A stretch of 64,000 nucleotides of DNA from Larimichthys crocea (Eukaryota; Chordata; Actinopteri; Sciaenidae). The position numbers were made by a program, and so were the translations under genes. Shown here in pieces: positions 1 to 12,420 of the stretch. Location: positions 562,938-626,937 of the forward strand of contig NC_040017.1 in assembly GCF_000972845.2 (NCBI RefSeq), given 5' to 3'. Each line of letters begins with the position of its first letter. Position 1 is the stretch's first letter. The notes under the pieces are model-generated. The model was not told the origin of the DNA, did no database searches, and saw nothing but the letters and a program-made list of their open reading frames with translations.

Positions 1-43
1 GGTTTCCCACCAGCTGTGGATCTATCTGTGGTGGCTGACCCTC
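1..43 (-). CDS. possible internal coding exon, cut by window edge
   Basis: Reading the minus strand, a pyrimidine-rich stretch ends in a TACAG acceptor at 44-48 and is followed by 43 open bases up to the window edge. In phase 0 they read EGQPPQIDPQLVGN, which looks like ordinary coding sequence; one of the other frames has a stop. It may belong to the same minus-strand gene as the candidate first exon at 3993-4120. The phases do not match directly (that exon ends in phase 2), so at least one more exon would be needed between them. The product is not recognised, and 43 bases are weak evidence. Confidence 0.25.
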
Positions 44-80
44 CTGTAGCATTAAGCACCACAGCAAACAGCAAAAGCTT

Positions 81-82
<2 letters not shown>

Positions 83-155
<73 letters not shown>
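83..155. repeat. (CA)n microsatellite
   Basis: About 36 uninterrupted CA units, a typical fish dinucleotide microsatellite. It lies just upstream (in minus-strand sense) of the possible exon at 1-43. Confidence 0.95.
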
Positions 156-159
<4 letters not shown>

Positions 160-696
160 CAGTACAAACATTAACACATCATCAGGTCCATACCGGTCTG
201 TGTGAAGATAAATGCATCATATGAAGATTCTTGCAGGTCAGCTGCAGACGTCTTTAAAAAGGTGACAAATTGAATGGAAAATCTCAAACATAATCTTTGC
301 AGGATTTTCCCCACAGGAAACGGTTCTGAAAAGGTTAATCATATGCTGTGGTCTACAAAGTCACCAGATATCAACCAAACCTGTACGCCTACGTGAGATC
401 TTCGATCAGCACTCACAACACCAGATGAGGGAATGATGTTCATACCTCCAGCAGTACACTCTATGACGAGAAGCAGTGAAGCTGTTCTGGAGGATTGTGA
501 TGGAACAACACCTCATTGAGACACTTAGCTGGCTTGCTCTGTAAAGGCCTAGCAGATTGAAGGAGCGGACTTCTTCATTTCTCTTAGACTTTAAAAAGGT
601 CGCAACCACTAAGTTTCCTCTTCCTATCATCAAATTGGGTAAACCTTCACACCTCACACTGAATAAAGTCACAGGAAATAATCAACTGTGTCAACT

Positions 697-880
697 GCTC
701 ATCAGTTTTTAGCAACTAACCATTCACACACATTCATACACCAATGGCCGGCCTTCAGGAGCAATTTGGGGTTCAGCATCTTGCCCAAGGACACTTCGAC
801 TGAAGGATCAAACCGCCGATCATCTGATTAGCGGACAACCAGCTCTAGCTCTGAGCCACAGCTGCTAAACAACACCCTGC
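697..880 (-). repeat. SINE-like dispersed repeat (tRNA-headed family), reverse copy
   Basis: On the minus strand this begins with a GCTGTGGCTCAGAGC-type head and continues through a 'cttgggcaagatgctgaacc'-type body, a family I recognise from teleost genomes. A second body copy lies at 21660-21860 and a head-only piece at 48665-48730. The copy is diverged and has no gene function. Confidence 0.6.
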
Positions 881-2391
881 CCTGCGTGCATCTGCATACA
901 CCGATGGCTGAGGGCATTTAGCACAATCAATTTCCCGCGTTAAAGCAATGCAGTTCTCAGGTGAATCCACGTCACCTTCACAGTGCTGCTGTCAAAAGCA
1001 GCAGATGTACAATCACTACCACAATGCAGGGGTTATAAACTGTGAATGACACATCACTAATCAGTAGAGTGACTGGTTGAGAAACACGGGGGAATAAATC
1101 TGCCAATGACTGAGTGTGTGCGTGCTACAGGGGGGCTTACAATTTGAAAGACACAATCTGGTCTGTCAGGTTTGTCAGTGTAGGAGTGTTGCTCTGGATA
1201 CTGTTTGTATTTTGGTTCATGCAGGATCACACTAATAGTACTTGAACAAACCCGACACACTTTACTGCTGATGATATTTAAATCGCACTGAGGAGGAGGT
1301 TAGCAGTGTTTTTTCATTTTTACAAGAGACATGAAACTGGAAGAAGATGTTATTGTTGCATGGTGATGCAGTAGTGAGGCCCGGCTTATTATACAACACC
1401 ATTAAAAAAAAATCTGCAGAAAACAGAAATGTTTTTCGTCTCTTGTAATACAAACCAATGGCTGCATGGACAGCTGGAGAAATATTCCATACATAATAAC
1501 ACTGTGGTTAGAATGGGCAGCAGCTGGATCTGTCCTTTTGTCATTACATTTTAATGCATTAAATGATTGGATAGATCCAATGTCACAATAATAATAATCT
1601 TATAATATACATACACAAATTACATAAATTAAATGTTATTGCTCTGCATATACACAGCCTCAGAATCGCTTGTGTTAATCTTTGAGCTTCATGCAATGTG
1701 TTTCACCATGTTTCAGCATTTCGTCATGTTGACAACACTTCAGCTTTCACAGGAAACTAGCCTGCTGAACGTTTGTGGTGAAACTACCAAGCTATTATGT
1801 GATTAATGCATCAGCAGGACAATACTGCAGATTTATAAAGTGTTCAAGTGTCTTTTTTTTTTTTTAAGTAAACTTGCTGGTGACAGGCTCTCGTACAGCT
1901 CATTTTTGTTACATTTGGTTATTTTGACCTAAATCAGAGTTGGCGTACAGTACGAAGACATGCAAAAATGTAGACTTGCAGTGCAGTTAAACTACATCTG
2001 CACAACAATAATAGGTCGACTCAATTCCCACAGGCGCACAGGGAAACCTGACCAATGCGTGTGTGGGTGGTCACCAAACTCGTCTTTGACTTCAGCTCGA
2101 CTGTTCTCCTGAACAGTCTTGTTTTAATTGCTTGCTATCTTAAACTTACAGTTGAGAGTAAACACCATGACAGGCATTAAAGAACAAAAAAGTGTTATGT
2201 CAGCTGTAAACTTTGTAGCCACACAGAGCTAGATAAGCACAATTGAAGCCTCTGTCCTCACTCACAATCAGTCAACAAACTGTGGTCCATCAATCAAGTG
2301 TTTCACAGTGAGGACAAGCTGAGCAGGAGATCTACTGATGTCTCTGGCCGTCAGCAGTGCTACTATTCTGGGAGGTTTTTTGATGAATGCG

Positions 2392-2441
<50 letters not shown>
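2392..2441. repeat. poly-C tract, 50 bases
   Basis: An uninterrupted run of 50 C. It makes artificial poly-proline and poly-glycine reading frames nearby, which should not be called genes. The minus strand is a G50 run, able to form G-quadruplexes. Its length in the assembly is probably unreliable. Confidence 0.95.
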
Positions 2442-3992
2442 ACTCATGTCAGTAACTCCTTGGGCTCTTTTGGAGAAACTTCAGAAATATGGGCACCGCT
2501 CTGCAGTTGAAACCCCTGGCTTTGCTCAGCGGTCAGACAGCTGCTTGACTGAATGTAATAATTGTGATGCAGCAGTGTGTGTTCCTTTCAAGACAAGGAA
2601 ATGAGAGAAAGTGAGCTGGAGTCCAACGGATCCAGCTCTGCAGCTGTGGAAGCCGACCCACAGAGAGAGCAGCCAGAATTCAACTGGACTTGGGTGTTTT
2701 TTTTGTTGTTTTTTTTCCTCTTTCTCCCAACAGACCACCTGCACATAGCAGATGTGCTCATGGCTACCAAGATGCCCCTCCCTGGCCACTGGAAACTGTT
2801 TCTGTTCATTGTAAGCCTGCAGGCTACAAATGAATGTTACTTTTGAAAACAATTTCTCTGACACACAAAGTATTTACTACGTTTTCCTGCCAGTCTGACA
2901 TCAGCACAGAGAGGGGGAATATGATATGCCATCAGTGTTCATAATCACTTCACTCAGCAGACTGGAACATGACAGTAGTAAACAGCAACACTGCTGTGTG
3001 GAAATACAGACAAGTTAACTGAATATTCAGTTTTTGGCCTCATGGGATCAAATGCAACATCTGTGTGTGTGACAGAATCTGACAAATATAATAACTATGT
3101 GTGTGTGTCAACACTACACTCATCTTTAGATTTGGTGCAGGCTGCTTTGCAGTGAGCTAAACCAACGTGATTAACAGAGGCAGGGTCATTTTTTTTCCAA
3201 CCCCTCGCTGTACTCACAGGCCAAAACACTTAACATGTGTAACCCTAACACAATCCATTATCTGTTAATGCTATACATAACCTCAGACCAAACTCGATTC
3301 AAAATACTGCAATTAAATGAGCTCTCTCATCAGGTAGGGAGCACTAACCCTCGGTGTGAGGCTGTCCTCGTTAATTCGGCAGACAGTGAAGCTACAAATG
3401 TACATGAAATATCAACTTTCGTTCAAAGTGCTCTTCACCGCGCCCACCGCCGTGTATTTACGACAGAAAGGGGCATGAAGAACAGCACAGTGGACCCGCT
3501 TTAAGTTGAATTGAATTGAAATACGTACAGCCCGGTGGCCCGGTCGTGTGTCGACTGGAAGAGTTGCCTCAAGATTCGTAAAATGTCCTTGGTGGTCTTC
3601 AAGGTGTGTAACCTAAAAACTGCGTTTGTCGATAGTCAAGGCACATTTGTGATGCGACGTTTCCCCCTGAGGACAACACATAACGGCGCTATCTGTCAGC
3701 ATACATCCCCGGCTATGGATTCATCTGACACGGGCTTCATTTGTATGTGATTATATCAGCCGAGATCTTTTTTTTTTCCACTCTTCGTAGCTAACGTCAC
3801 AAAAACTAACATTATATAAGCGCGTTTTAATGGAAGAGTATATGTGTTAAGGCTTGAAACGACATATTACGGTAACTCAAAAGCCCTTGTAAAAAAAAAA
3901 AGAATGTGCGTTAATTGTCGCAGCTCCTGGGCTACGGGGAAGGAGAGGAGAGGGACATTACAACAGCAGCACAGCGCCAAAAAAAAACCTAC

Positions 3993-4120
3993 CTAATGCT
4001 GCGGATACGGAGCAGGAGACTCGGGTTTGTCCGTCTGAAAACCTCCGCTGAGTCCAGTGCCAATGTCCGGACAGTGCTGCCGGCCTCCGTAGTCACTTTC
4101 CGGGCATTTTCTGTGTACAT
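3993..4120 (-). CDS. putative first coding exon of an unidentified gene
   Basis: Minus strand. An ATG at 4120-4118 opens 42 codons that run without a stop into a GTAGGT splice donor at 3992-3987, leaving phase 2. The peptide starts MYTENARKVTTEAGST and ends near RTNPSLLLRIRSI, with ordinary amino-acid composition. An in-frame TGA lies about 60 bases upstream of this ATG, so it is the first usable start. The exon sits in a CpG-rich block with a CCAAT box and a GC box 140-170 bases upstream in the same orientation, the normal arrangement for a vertebrate housekeeping promoter. It would be missed by an ORF search because it ends at a splice site. I do not recognise the protein. The rest of the gene should lie to the left, perhaps including 1-43. 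A plus-strand reading of the same DNA also contains an ORF, but with no splice signal. Confidence 0.45.
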
Positions 4121-4254
4121 AGACCGTGTGGGTCGCACGGTGGACAGGCTTGTTGCTCTGATAGACTGGATGTGAGCTCAGCCAGACTGCTACTACCGGT
4201 GATGAAAGACGAGCTGTGATTCGTCTAAACTTCAGAGTCAGCGTCTGTGTCAGA

Positions 4255-4300
4255 GCTGCTGATTGGTCCACACGGCGTAGGGCGGGACTAGAGTAGATTT
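4255..4300 (-). promoter_or_regulatory. CCAAT box plus GC box, candidate promoter
   Basis: In minus orientation a GC-box-like gtcccgcc (4281-4288) is followed by ccaat (4266-4262), upstream of the candidate first exon. There is no TATA box, consistent with a CpG-rich promoter. Transcription would start somewhere between about 4250 and 4125. The motifs are seen directly; promoter function is inferred. Confidence 0.4.
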
Positions 4301-7300
4301 AAAAGTACAGGACATTTCTACTGACTTATTTCAGGTTCAGAAGGCAGTGATCAATTCAACTTAATCACTTTTGTTTACATTCATTTGACTAATATATGAA
4401 ATGTGAAAAGTAATAATCCAAATGCAAAATTATGCATCTGTTCACTCAGAGTCCCTGCATCCACAAGCATTTACCACTACAAGATGTAATGTTGTTAATA
4501 AGGGACTGCTGTCAGAGGATATTATTGTTTGCTTTTTTTATCCTTACTACTGGTACTGGTCTACCTGGCCTATAAATAATTTTGCTTGATTAATGTGTTG
4601 GCTCACTTAGTTACAAGACATAAATGAGCTCTCCTCCCTGACTTACTGCTCTAAATGATTGTAGCAACGTAATAAAAATAGAACGCTTTGCATGTTGAGG
4701 TTTGCTTTAGCTGTTCCCCATTTAAATACCACAGCCACAAAAGTTAGAGACTGGTTCAATCATGGCTGTGTAAACCTGAAGCAAACCTGGGCCTCAAATA
4801 ACCCTCTATTCCTCCTACTACTCTGTGGCATGCAGCATAGCTCTGCTGCCTACAATACAGATAATCAGACATCAGAAAACACAAGCAGAGACAAAATCAG
4901 TCTAACACTATCAGGAGGTGGAATCTGTTTGGACAGGGAGTCACACAGAGAGGCTTCCATAGTGCAAAGAATGAAAAACTGACTCTAAATACACTGTACA
5001 TCAGATTACTTGATGTGCCTTTTAATTCATACTGGTAGGTGAAGTGGGTGTCCCATAGAGGAGGCAGAAGTCTCTCAGCAAGCAAACCCTGAAGGTCAGA
5101 GGAAGACTGAGGCAGAGGGACTAGAAGCACATCAGGCCCCAGAGGGGGAAGTTGAAGGCAGATCAAGCCTCTCACCGAGATAAAGATTGTTTTTCTGTTT
5201 CAGAAATATTTCTCATGGCGGTGGAAGCTTTGAAGGCAGTGACGGAGAAAAGATGGGCAGTGATCAATGATGCCATTATTGTGGATGTGCTCTGGTTTCA
5301 GTCACAGTGAACGGTCAGCAGAGACCAGCACTCAGCATCTCCAGCAGGGTTCAAAAGTGCATGTTAACTGATATGAGCAGACACAGAGGAAAGAGTGAGA
5401 ACAAATATTAGAGTTTTAACAATGTGTGCTTTTTGAAGGCTGATACCGATCCTTACATTTATGAATCCAACTTACAGAAATTCAACATATTTAAAGTAGA
5501 CTGTTTTAAAATCATTTAAAACACTGTTAACCAAGAGAATAGTGCAATAAAACAGAAGAAACTATAGTTAATTGGGAACCTCCATCATATCCAATGACTG
5601 GATATCTGATATTTATTAAAATATTTAAACATTTATTGATCTATCTGACCAAATATCTGGACAGTCAATGGACAGTTGACACCTTTAGCCCACTAAATAA
5701 GATGCTCAGTGTTGATTTGACTGCAACAATCGAGCGGTTTGATCTGACGATATGGTTTGGCCAACACTCATATTTCCCACAAGACTCATTTACAGCAGAG
5801 CAGTAACAATGCCCAGTGTGGAAATGAGTGCTGACTGCAGGCCTTTGTGATGTGTGTACCACGGCAGACCATTACACCACCGCAGATTCCATCTCCTGAA
5901 TCAAAGATTCCCCTCATTCAAGGTGGTGTAACTCATCATCTGTTGAAGGGTTATAGAGACAGAAGTAGATGAGGGCAAAAACAGCTGCTGCCACAATGCA
6001 GTCCCTGTAGGCCTTTACACTCAAGGGTCTGCTGGATTGTGAGGCCGGATGGGAGTAAGGGGAAAATGGGAGGAAATGTATGGTGTCCAACAATGCCCAT
6101 CTCCTCTGGGAGGAGGTTCAAAGGTTAAGGTGTTGAGGTAAGAAATCACTTATAGAACAGAAAAATGACCAGCATTAGCCCCATTGATTGTTAGTCCTAC
6201 AGTAATCTAAACACAAGTGCTTAGCATAAGATGCTAAGTTAGTTTAAAAAGTAGTTTAAAACAAAAATCATAATCGAAAAAAGAAATATTTATAAATGTA
6301 TGAAAGAAGCAATCCAGCGATTATTTGAATGGCAATCAAAGCCAGAGTCAGATTAGAAGTTTACCTCTGTGAGTCCTGGAAAGGAGGCATTATTGATGAA
6401 ATGCTATCTTAGTTAAAAAGAAAAAAATAGCCCAGACTCACCAAAAGAACAAAAAACAGGCACTAAACAAATGCACACATGACTGTTTAGGAACAAATTT
6501 TCTGTTTTATCTGCAGTTAAGTAGACATTTTATATCCTAAATTCCATATATAAAGTACAGAGAACATTTCTGAGATATGTTCAGCATAGCACAGTACAAA
6601 AACTGAAGCAGGAAGCTGCTATACAACCTTCAAATATGAATTTATCAACTTCAGAATGTCTTGTTTACTTCTCAAGTTTTTTAGTAATCAATTCATCTCA
6701 TAGTTCAATGCTTGTGTTTATTCAAAGTTACAGTTATACACAAACCTGGTTACCTAACTTTAAGGACAGGACCTTTGATCCCATATCTTTCCATTTTTAT
6801 TTTTATGACTACATGTTACACAAATTGGATACAAGGTGACATTTTGGAGTTGTTTGAAAGCATCTTTTTACATTTTACAATCAAGGCCAACAGCTTCTCG
6901 GCTGCTTCCAGTCTTTTACTGTGTCTCAATTCACATACTTGTACCTCCAATCATGAGTACATAAGCGTCTTCTTACTGGATGGTGCATGCTAGATGTAGT
7001 CTGCACAGTGTACTACAGAAAGTTTCCAAATTGAGTCACAGTATTTATTAAACATATCTCAGACTTTTCTCTGCGCTTTGTGTACAGAGATACATTTAAA
7101 ATAGATCTTTAGGTAAATAGATCACCTTATGTAAGACAGCTGAGGGTAAAATGTTTTTTCCTTTCAGCATCATGAATTGAAAAAAAAAACTCATCTTTAT
7201 GATATATAGTCTGACATTTTCAATCTTCAAGAGGAACACAGAAAAAAGTTAACTCTGACACGGCTATTTAGTTCTGACAAGTGTTTTGGACAGCTTGAAG

Positions 7301-7980
7301 TTGATACTGTGGCATGATGAGTTGCTGTAACCTCAATGGACCTCACCTTGTGTTTTCCACAAAGAATGCGGCCTTGATTGACAGAGTAATTTACTGGCCT
7401 CGCCCTGACTGTATCTGTGTCACTGTTTGCTGTTTTGCAGTTCAGAAAGAGTAGGCAACACTGCACTTCTCCAAATGTAAGCTTAAATGTGTCTGTCTTT
7501 CTTTGTAACTGTGTGATTAAACAAAGTTTACTGCAGCCAGAGTGAACTATTCTATTCCCACACTTTACTCTGCTTGTCCAAGATAGAAGCCTTAAAAAGC
7601 ATCTGATGTGACAAATTCTGGCTTATTTTTAAGTCACCACAATTGCAACAACCCACCAAGTCTTCCTGGACTTTTAAGTGAGAGTGAGGAGCTAAGTGCC
7701 ACTGCTCTAACACAGTGTTAAAGCAGTGCTATGGATTGGTCAGTTCAGCATTGTGTTGTGCATAGTAAGATCTCTGCACAGCAAAAAATATTTTTCTTTC
7801 CATCTGGAAGAGATCTGAATTTAATGACTCATGTTTTATCTATTTCTTTCAGATGGTGAGCTCCTCTGTCAAAAGAATGTCTTGCCAAATCATTTTTATT
7901 ATGTTATCCACTTCTCTCTACATACTGGCAAATAAATCTTCCATCTTACTATTGCACATTTCTGAAGATTAAAACTACTA
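4301..7980. other. intergenic DNA without recognised genes
   Basis: AT-rich sequence. A polypyrimidine-CAG acceptor near 5200 is followed by a 32-codon ORF, and a Glu-rich open stretch lies at 5050-5170, but no donor or partner exon connects them. Nothing here is called as a gene. Confidence 0.4.
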
Positions 7981-7989
7981 CAACGGTGG

Positions 7990-8220
7990 AGCATCATGTT
8001 TGTCTAGTGTCCAGGTCCAGTGCGTCAGATTTAGGTGGCCCTGTTTACACCTGAAAATAGGTGTTTCTACAGTAGCCCGGAACAGACAAACTAAACACTG
8101 ACTCGATAGAGCCTTTGTAGCGTTTTTCTGTGTTCTGCAGCTGCCATATAGTTTCTCCTTCGTGCTAGGAAGGAGAGGGTGAAACGAGAAGGTTGCAATC
8201 CACAACTACACCACTAGATC
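7990..8220 (+). repeat. dispersed teleost repeat, family A
   Basis: Shares blocks such as aacagacaaactaaa.actgactc and a 'ttgcaat...tacaccacta' end with the copy at 53970-54120; related copies occur at 50200-50395 and, mixed or reversed, at 58990-59200. Four copies in 64 kb show it is a dispersed short element. Its class is not clear from these copies. Confidence 0.6.
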
Positions 8221-8382
8221 AGCTCATTTATGTTACAGATTAGTTATAATTGCAAAAGTTAGACCAAATTAAATCCCCATATCAATCAAAATTTAACTTT
8301 TAGATAATCCTCAGTGGGGCAGAGACAAAATGTGAGTCTGGTTTTGGTTTGGGATTTTTCACCTGGCACAGTATATATAAGA

Positions 8383-8407
8383 TACTTGCTATTTTAAATA
8401 GCAAGTA
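8383..8407. repeat. perfect palindrome, 12-bp arms
   Basis: TACTTGCTATTT (8383-8394), one T, then its exact reverse complement (8396-8407). It can form a small cruciform. No adjacent gene explains it. Confidence 0.8.
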
Positions 8408-8759
8408 CTCCTATCTAGTTCTACCATACCCAACAGTTTTGAAGAGTAGATGCTGTGTAGATAATGCCTTTCTTATTTTTGATTCGAATAATTCATTTTG
8501 AGATGAAGTGCTACTACAAGAGTGAAGGAGAGCATGATGAGCATCAGGAGACACATCACATGAGGGTGGTGATGGTTCAGTGTTAAGTTACTGTAAAAGG
8601 GCCATACCAGTGAGATTGGGATGAAGGCATAGATGGATGTTGTGGTCAGTGGTAGATTATGGAATATGCAGAATTTTACTAAAACATTGCCCCTGCACAA
8701 GGTTGCACATACATGAATAGATAGAGGCTAAGAGTGTCCACCCCTGTACAGACAGATTA

Positions 8760-8935
8760 CTATAGATTAATTCACCTACTAGCAGCTCTGTGAGGCTGTA
8801 CTTACTAATACATACTCAAAATAATAATGCTAACATGCTGATGTTTAGGAGGTATAATGTTTACCATGTTCACCAGTTCAGTTTAGCATGGTAGAATTAG
8901 CTGCTTAGCACTAAACACAAGTTGAGGCTGATAAG
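8760..8935 (+). repeat. dispersed teleost repeat ('gctaacatgctgatg' family)
   Basis: Contains the 'ctgtgaggctgtact ... gctaacatgctgatgttta ... agcactaaacaca' series typical of a very common teleost short repeat. A second, shorter copy lies at 25505-25640. Confidence 0.6.
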
Positions 8936-8984
8936 TGTTATGGAATTGTATTATCCTTAGGTTACACTGGGTCACACAGGGGCC

Positions 8985-9175
8985 TTGAGGTCCTCAGCAG
9001 TATTAGTTGTTTGGCTTTGCTCAAGGACAGCAGGTGCCAGTCTATCTCGACATTGTGGTGACCAGGGTTGAAGGAATGTTGGAAGGAATGTTGTCTTCCT
9101 AGACATAATTGATAGCTTGCCATTGATGTTTCATTAACATAAACACACAACAGTGTCTGTATGGCCACAAATAAT
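8985..9175 (-). repeat. copy of the coding-like repeat found at 46862-47275
   Basis: Nucleotide blocks around 'catagacataat.gatagcttg' and 'tgtggtgac...ggttgaa' match 46890-47010 in the same orientation. Read on the minus strand, both give a short stretch ending in a WHL...KQLI-type motif. This copy is more broken. Confidence 0.5.
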
Positions 9176-9411
9176 TCTTACTGATTTTCTTTTGTTATTC
9201 ACACTTCAAACCACAAACACCAGCACTGGACACATGGGTTAAACGTACTGCATGAAATGGATTATGACGTTATTGGATTAAGATTTTTGGTACTGTGTCT
9301 CATTCACAGTCTCTTACATTCATAAATATCCTTTGCTGTCACTTTGTGTTTAAATTGATAATTTTAATCAAAATTCTTCACAGTTTTTGAGACAGAGCAT
9401 TACTATTCACT

Positions 9412-9600
9412 TCAATTCAATTCAGTTTTATTTATATAGCAATATATCATAACAAAAGTTATCTCATGACACTTTTCATGAAGAGCAGGTGTAAACCATA
9501 CTCTTTATATTATTATTTACAGAGACCAACAGTTCCACCATGAGCAAGCACTTGGTGAAAAAGTTCAAAGTTCTCCACACTTTTCATTAATTTTCTGTCA
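9412..9600 (-). repeat. dispersed teleost repeat ('ttcaattttatttatatagc' family), reverse copy
   Basis: Starts with a ttcaattcagttttatttatatagc head, then 'aaaagttatctcatgacac', 'gagcaggt' and 'acagagacc', in the same order as at 35345-35530. The forward-oriented copy at 14570-15000 reads through the other end. I recognise the family as one of the commonest in percomorph genomes. Confidence 0.65.
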
Positions 9601-11955
9601 GCTGATGAACTTCACCTTTGAACACTATTATGACCAGTGTACTTCGGTTCTTTATTTCAGGAAGCTCCCAATCAGCTAACTCCTATCAGTGGTGCCTGAT
9701 TCACCTACAAAAGGCCCAGGCAGTCTCTGCAGAAGCACAGCATCTCGACACCACTGTGTTCATCCTTTGTTTTTTCTGAACAACCCTAAAATGTTGGTTT
9801 AATCAACTCTGTTTTCTTTCTTCATGCTGCTTCCCCTTCAGCCAGAGGCTTACAAGACTTATTGGCCTCACATGGCTGATCTGGTTTTGTCATAATGTCC
9901 AGGTATATATACATCTATGAGGCCAGATAATTAGGAAGTACTGACCAAATTTGAATCAAGATTCTGTTTCTGCATTGACTATTTCTCTCCTCAAATGTTT
10001 CCAGAAATATTTCACTGTACTGTTTAGCTGTAACATGAGAACATTTATGACCAGGCATGCTGCCACAGTTTCCTGCAATGGGCGAGCCAAAACCAAGTGC
10101 AGCCAATAAGCACACTCAGCTCACTTCTAGCTCCAAAACACCAAGATGGCGACAGCCATAATGCCAAACTCAAGTCTTCTAAAACAGTCATCCACAAATC
10201 AATGGGTGACCTCACAGTGGGTTTACACATGCAAGTGATTGTGAGTTACATTGTGTTTTCCTGTTTGGAATTGTTACCTCACTGTAGATGAATGAATACA
10301 GACAGTGATATTAGCGAACCGTCAGTAACATGATGGTGCAGCACCGAGAGCAGTTTTTTCTTGGATATTGGAGGGTTGTGTTGACAGCACTTAAGGACAG
10401 AAATGAAGATGTAACTGAGGCTACTGATATTAAAGAATATGTTTTTGTAACATCTATGATTTCAAAGCAAAAACAGGGGCATGAGAATAATGACATGAGA
10501 TGAGAATGAGAATTGATAGAATTGTCCTAATAGCGAAAGTTGGGACTGATGAGGAAACTCCAATACAGCTTGATGCTGTTTTAAAAGTAGTTTACCTGGC
10601 CAAATTTCCGAAGCCAGAAGATCTCATCATGGAGACAAGGAAAGAGGTGTCACCACATCTAAAGGTTAATGAAAACCCTGAAACTCTTGAAACTCTCAAC
10701 AGAACTGCCTCAGCTGAGCTATCTTCTACAAAAATGCAAAACCATCTATCCATCTTTCTGTCAAACGTAAAACAGTGAAGGTCTGTGCACCCTGTTGCAA
10801 TGACCACAAGAAAGACACTGAGATTTGTGATTATTGTTGTGACTAATTTGTGATTGGTAGGTACCATATCTCATCTACTTCCTATAATGTCAAACAGGTG
10901 CAATATCCCCATGATAGTTTCACTCAAATTGTGAAAGTTCCTGAGTGATATAATTAACTAGCTGTGATATGTCACCCCTTTTTCTTCTGCAGGACAATCT
11001 TAGGATTTCATTCATTTGGCATGAAGTGTGAATAAATAAAGGCCATGTACAGTCTGAGCTGTTTGATCAAAGTTACATGTCTAAAGTTGTGCTTCTTTCC
11101 TTTGGAGCCCCTGAGGCTTTTCTGTCCCAGTTAGTAGTAGCGCATCTGTGCTGATTAGTCAACAGCTTTTCAACCCCTGCCAGCAAAGAAAGACAAAAAA
11201 TTGGAGAAGGAGCTCTTGGCCTAGATTCCTAACTATTCAAAGTCTAACAAGGTCAAGTGGCTGGCTTTAAATGCAAAGACAAAAGCACTCTGTGTCGCCA
11301 TGCTGTTTGCCTTCCAAGAGACAATGGAGGAAGACTCAATCTGCACTACTGAATTTAATACCAGCTGGGATTTGCTTTGGACCGTTCCAAGCTGGTATGA
11401 TTTCCAACAGTAAAGACATCGAGTAGGCCTAAATATAACTCGAGTGGAAGAACTGTCACTTTGCTCAAGTTTCACTGTGCCCATAAAACTGCTGTATTTG
11501 TTTGAAGCAGCATTATGTAACTTTGGATTGGTGTCATTCCCACTCTGCAGGGCAATTTTTCACTGCAATACCATGACAGGCCACTGGGCAAAATTGGAAG
11601 TAAGCTTGAGTGGTGGCATTGTATGTACAATAGGTCTTATTTTTCATCCATGCTCTAACATTAGCAGAGGTTTTGTGTTTGGTCTCTGTTCAGGCACGAC
11701 ACAGAGCCTTTTTCACAGAGGACATTTTGACATGTCACAGTGTAAATAATGAAATAAATTATGGCTGAATTCCATTTAGCTGCTTCAGTTTCAGGCTCCT
11801 GGAATTGCTTGAGTCACTATCACACTGGTCGTGACTTACTGAGGCACTTGAACAAAGCCACTGTTAATGTTATTAATAGCACTTGTGCTTTTCTTTTTAC
11901 AACAAGTTCAAATGTCTGCTGTGAACAAGGACCATGCTGCACACAGATAGACAAT
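9601..11955. other. intergenic DNA without recognised genes
   Basis: Several open frames of 60-100 codons occur (10500-10778, 11444-11749), but none has recognisable motifs, splice context or skewed composition. The sequence around 11500-11740 may be a diverged dispersed repeat. Confidence 0.4.
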
Positions 11956-11959
11956 TCAC

Positions 11960-12420
11960 TTATTTACTTATTTCACTTGGGACAGAGCCAGGTTAGCTGT
12001 TTCTCCATGTTTCCATTATTTATGTTAAGCTAGACTAAACACACACTGCAGACTAAGAAAGCTCCCAGGCACAAATGAAAACATGAAAACAGTGAGACGT
12101 TTTAGGAAATACACTTATCGCTTTTTTGCAGAGAATAAGATTGATAACAGCGGGTGATTAGCTCAGTTCAGCATAGACTGGAAGCACAGGAAAACAACAA
12201 GCTTAGCTCTGCAGAGTTTAAAGAAAACAGCACCTGTAAATTTGACTGATTATGTTAAATCTTGTTTGCTTAATCTAACAAACACAGAGCTTTTACAGAA
12301 TGATTTATCTTGGCTAGTCTTTATTTTTTCTTTCCCTTGGACATAGCCGGGCTAGCTATATTCCCCCCTTACTTCCAGTCTTTATGCTAAGCTACACTAA
12401 CAGCCCACTGATACTAGCTT
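11960..12420. repeat. composite of 'gagccaggctagctgtttcc' repeats
   Basis: Two same-direction blocks (about 11975-12055 and 12335-12410) contain the acagagccaggttagctgt / ccagtctttatgctaagct motif of a common teleost repeat. Between them (12090-12240) is related sequence in the opposite orientation. Another fragment is at 28550-28610. This suggests several insertions or an inverted-repeat element. Confidence 0.55.

Larger units (their letters stand above)
44..3992. other. putative intron and flanking DNA, no firm gene
   Basis: If the exons at 1-43 and 3993-4120 belong to one minus-strand gene, this stretch is mostly intron. It holds the CA tract, the reverse SINE-like repeat and the C50 tract. 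On the plus strand around 2595-2810 there is a coding-looking, Glu/Ser-rich stretch next to exon-like splice signals, but the implied intron would be only about 40 bases, so I did not call it. CpG frequency rises visibly from about 3400 towards 4290, as expected near a promoter. Confidence 0.4.

Noticed and set aside
2298..2604. Proline-rich reading frames on the plus strand
   Set aside because: They exist only because of the C50 tract read in different frames; there is no splice or start context.
2577..2846. Plus-strand coding-looking stretch with acceptor near 2740 and donor near 2811
   Set aside because: The two parts would need an intron of about 40 bases, too short for a vertebrate, and neither part matches a protein I know. 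Kept only as a remark.
5030..5310. Glu-rich open stretch followed by an acceptor and a 32-codon ORF
   Set aside because: No donor joins the two and no partner exon is visible; composition alone is not enough.
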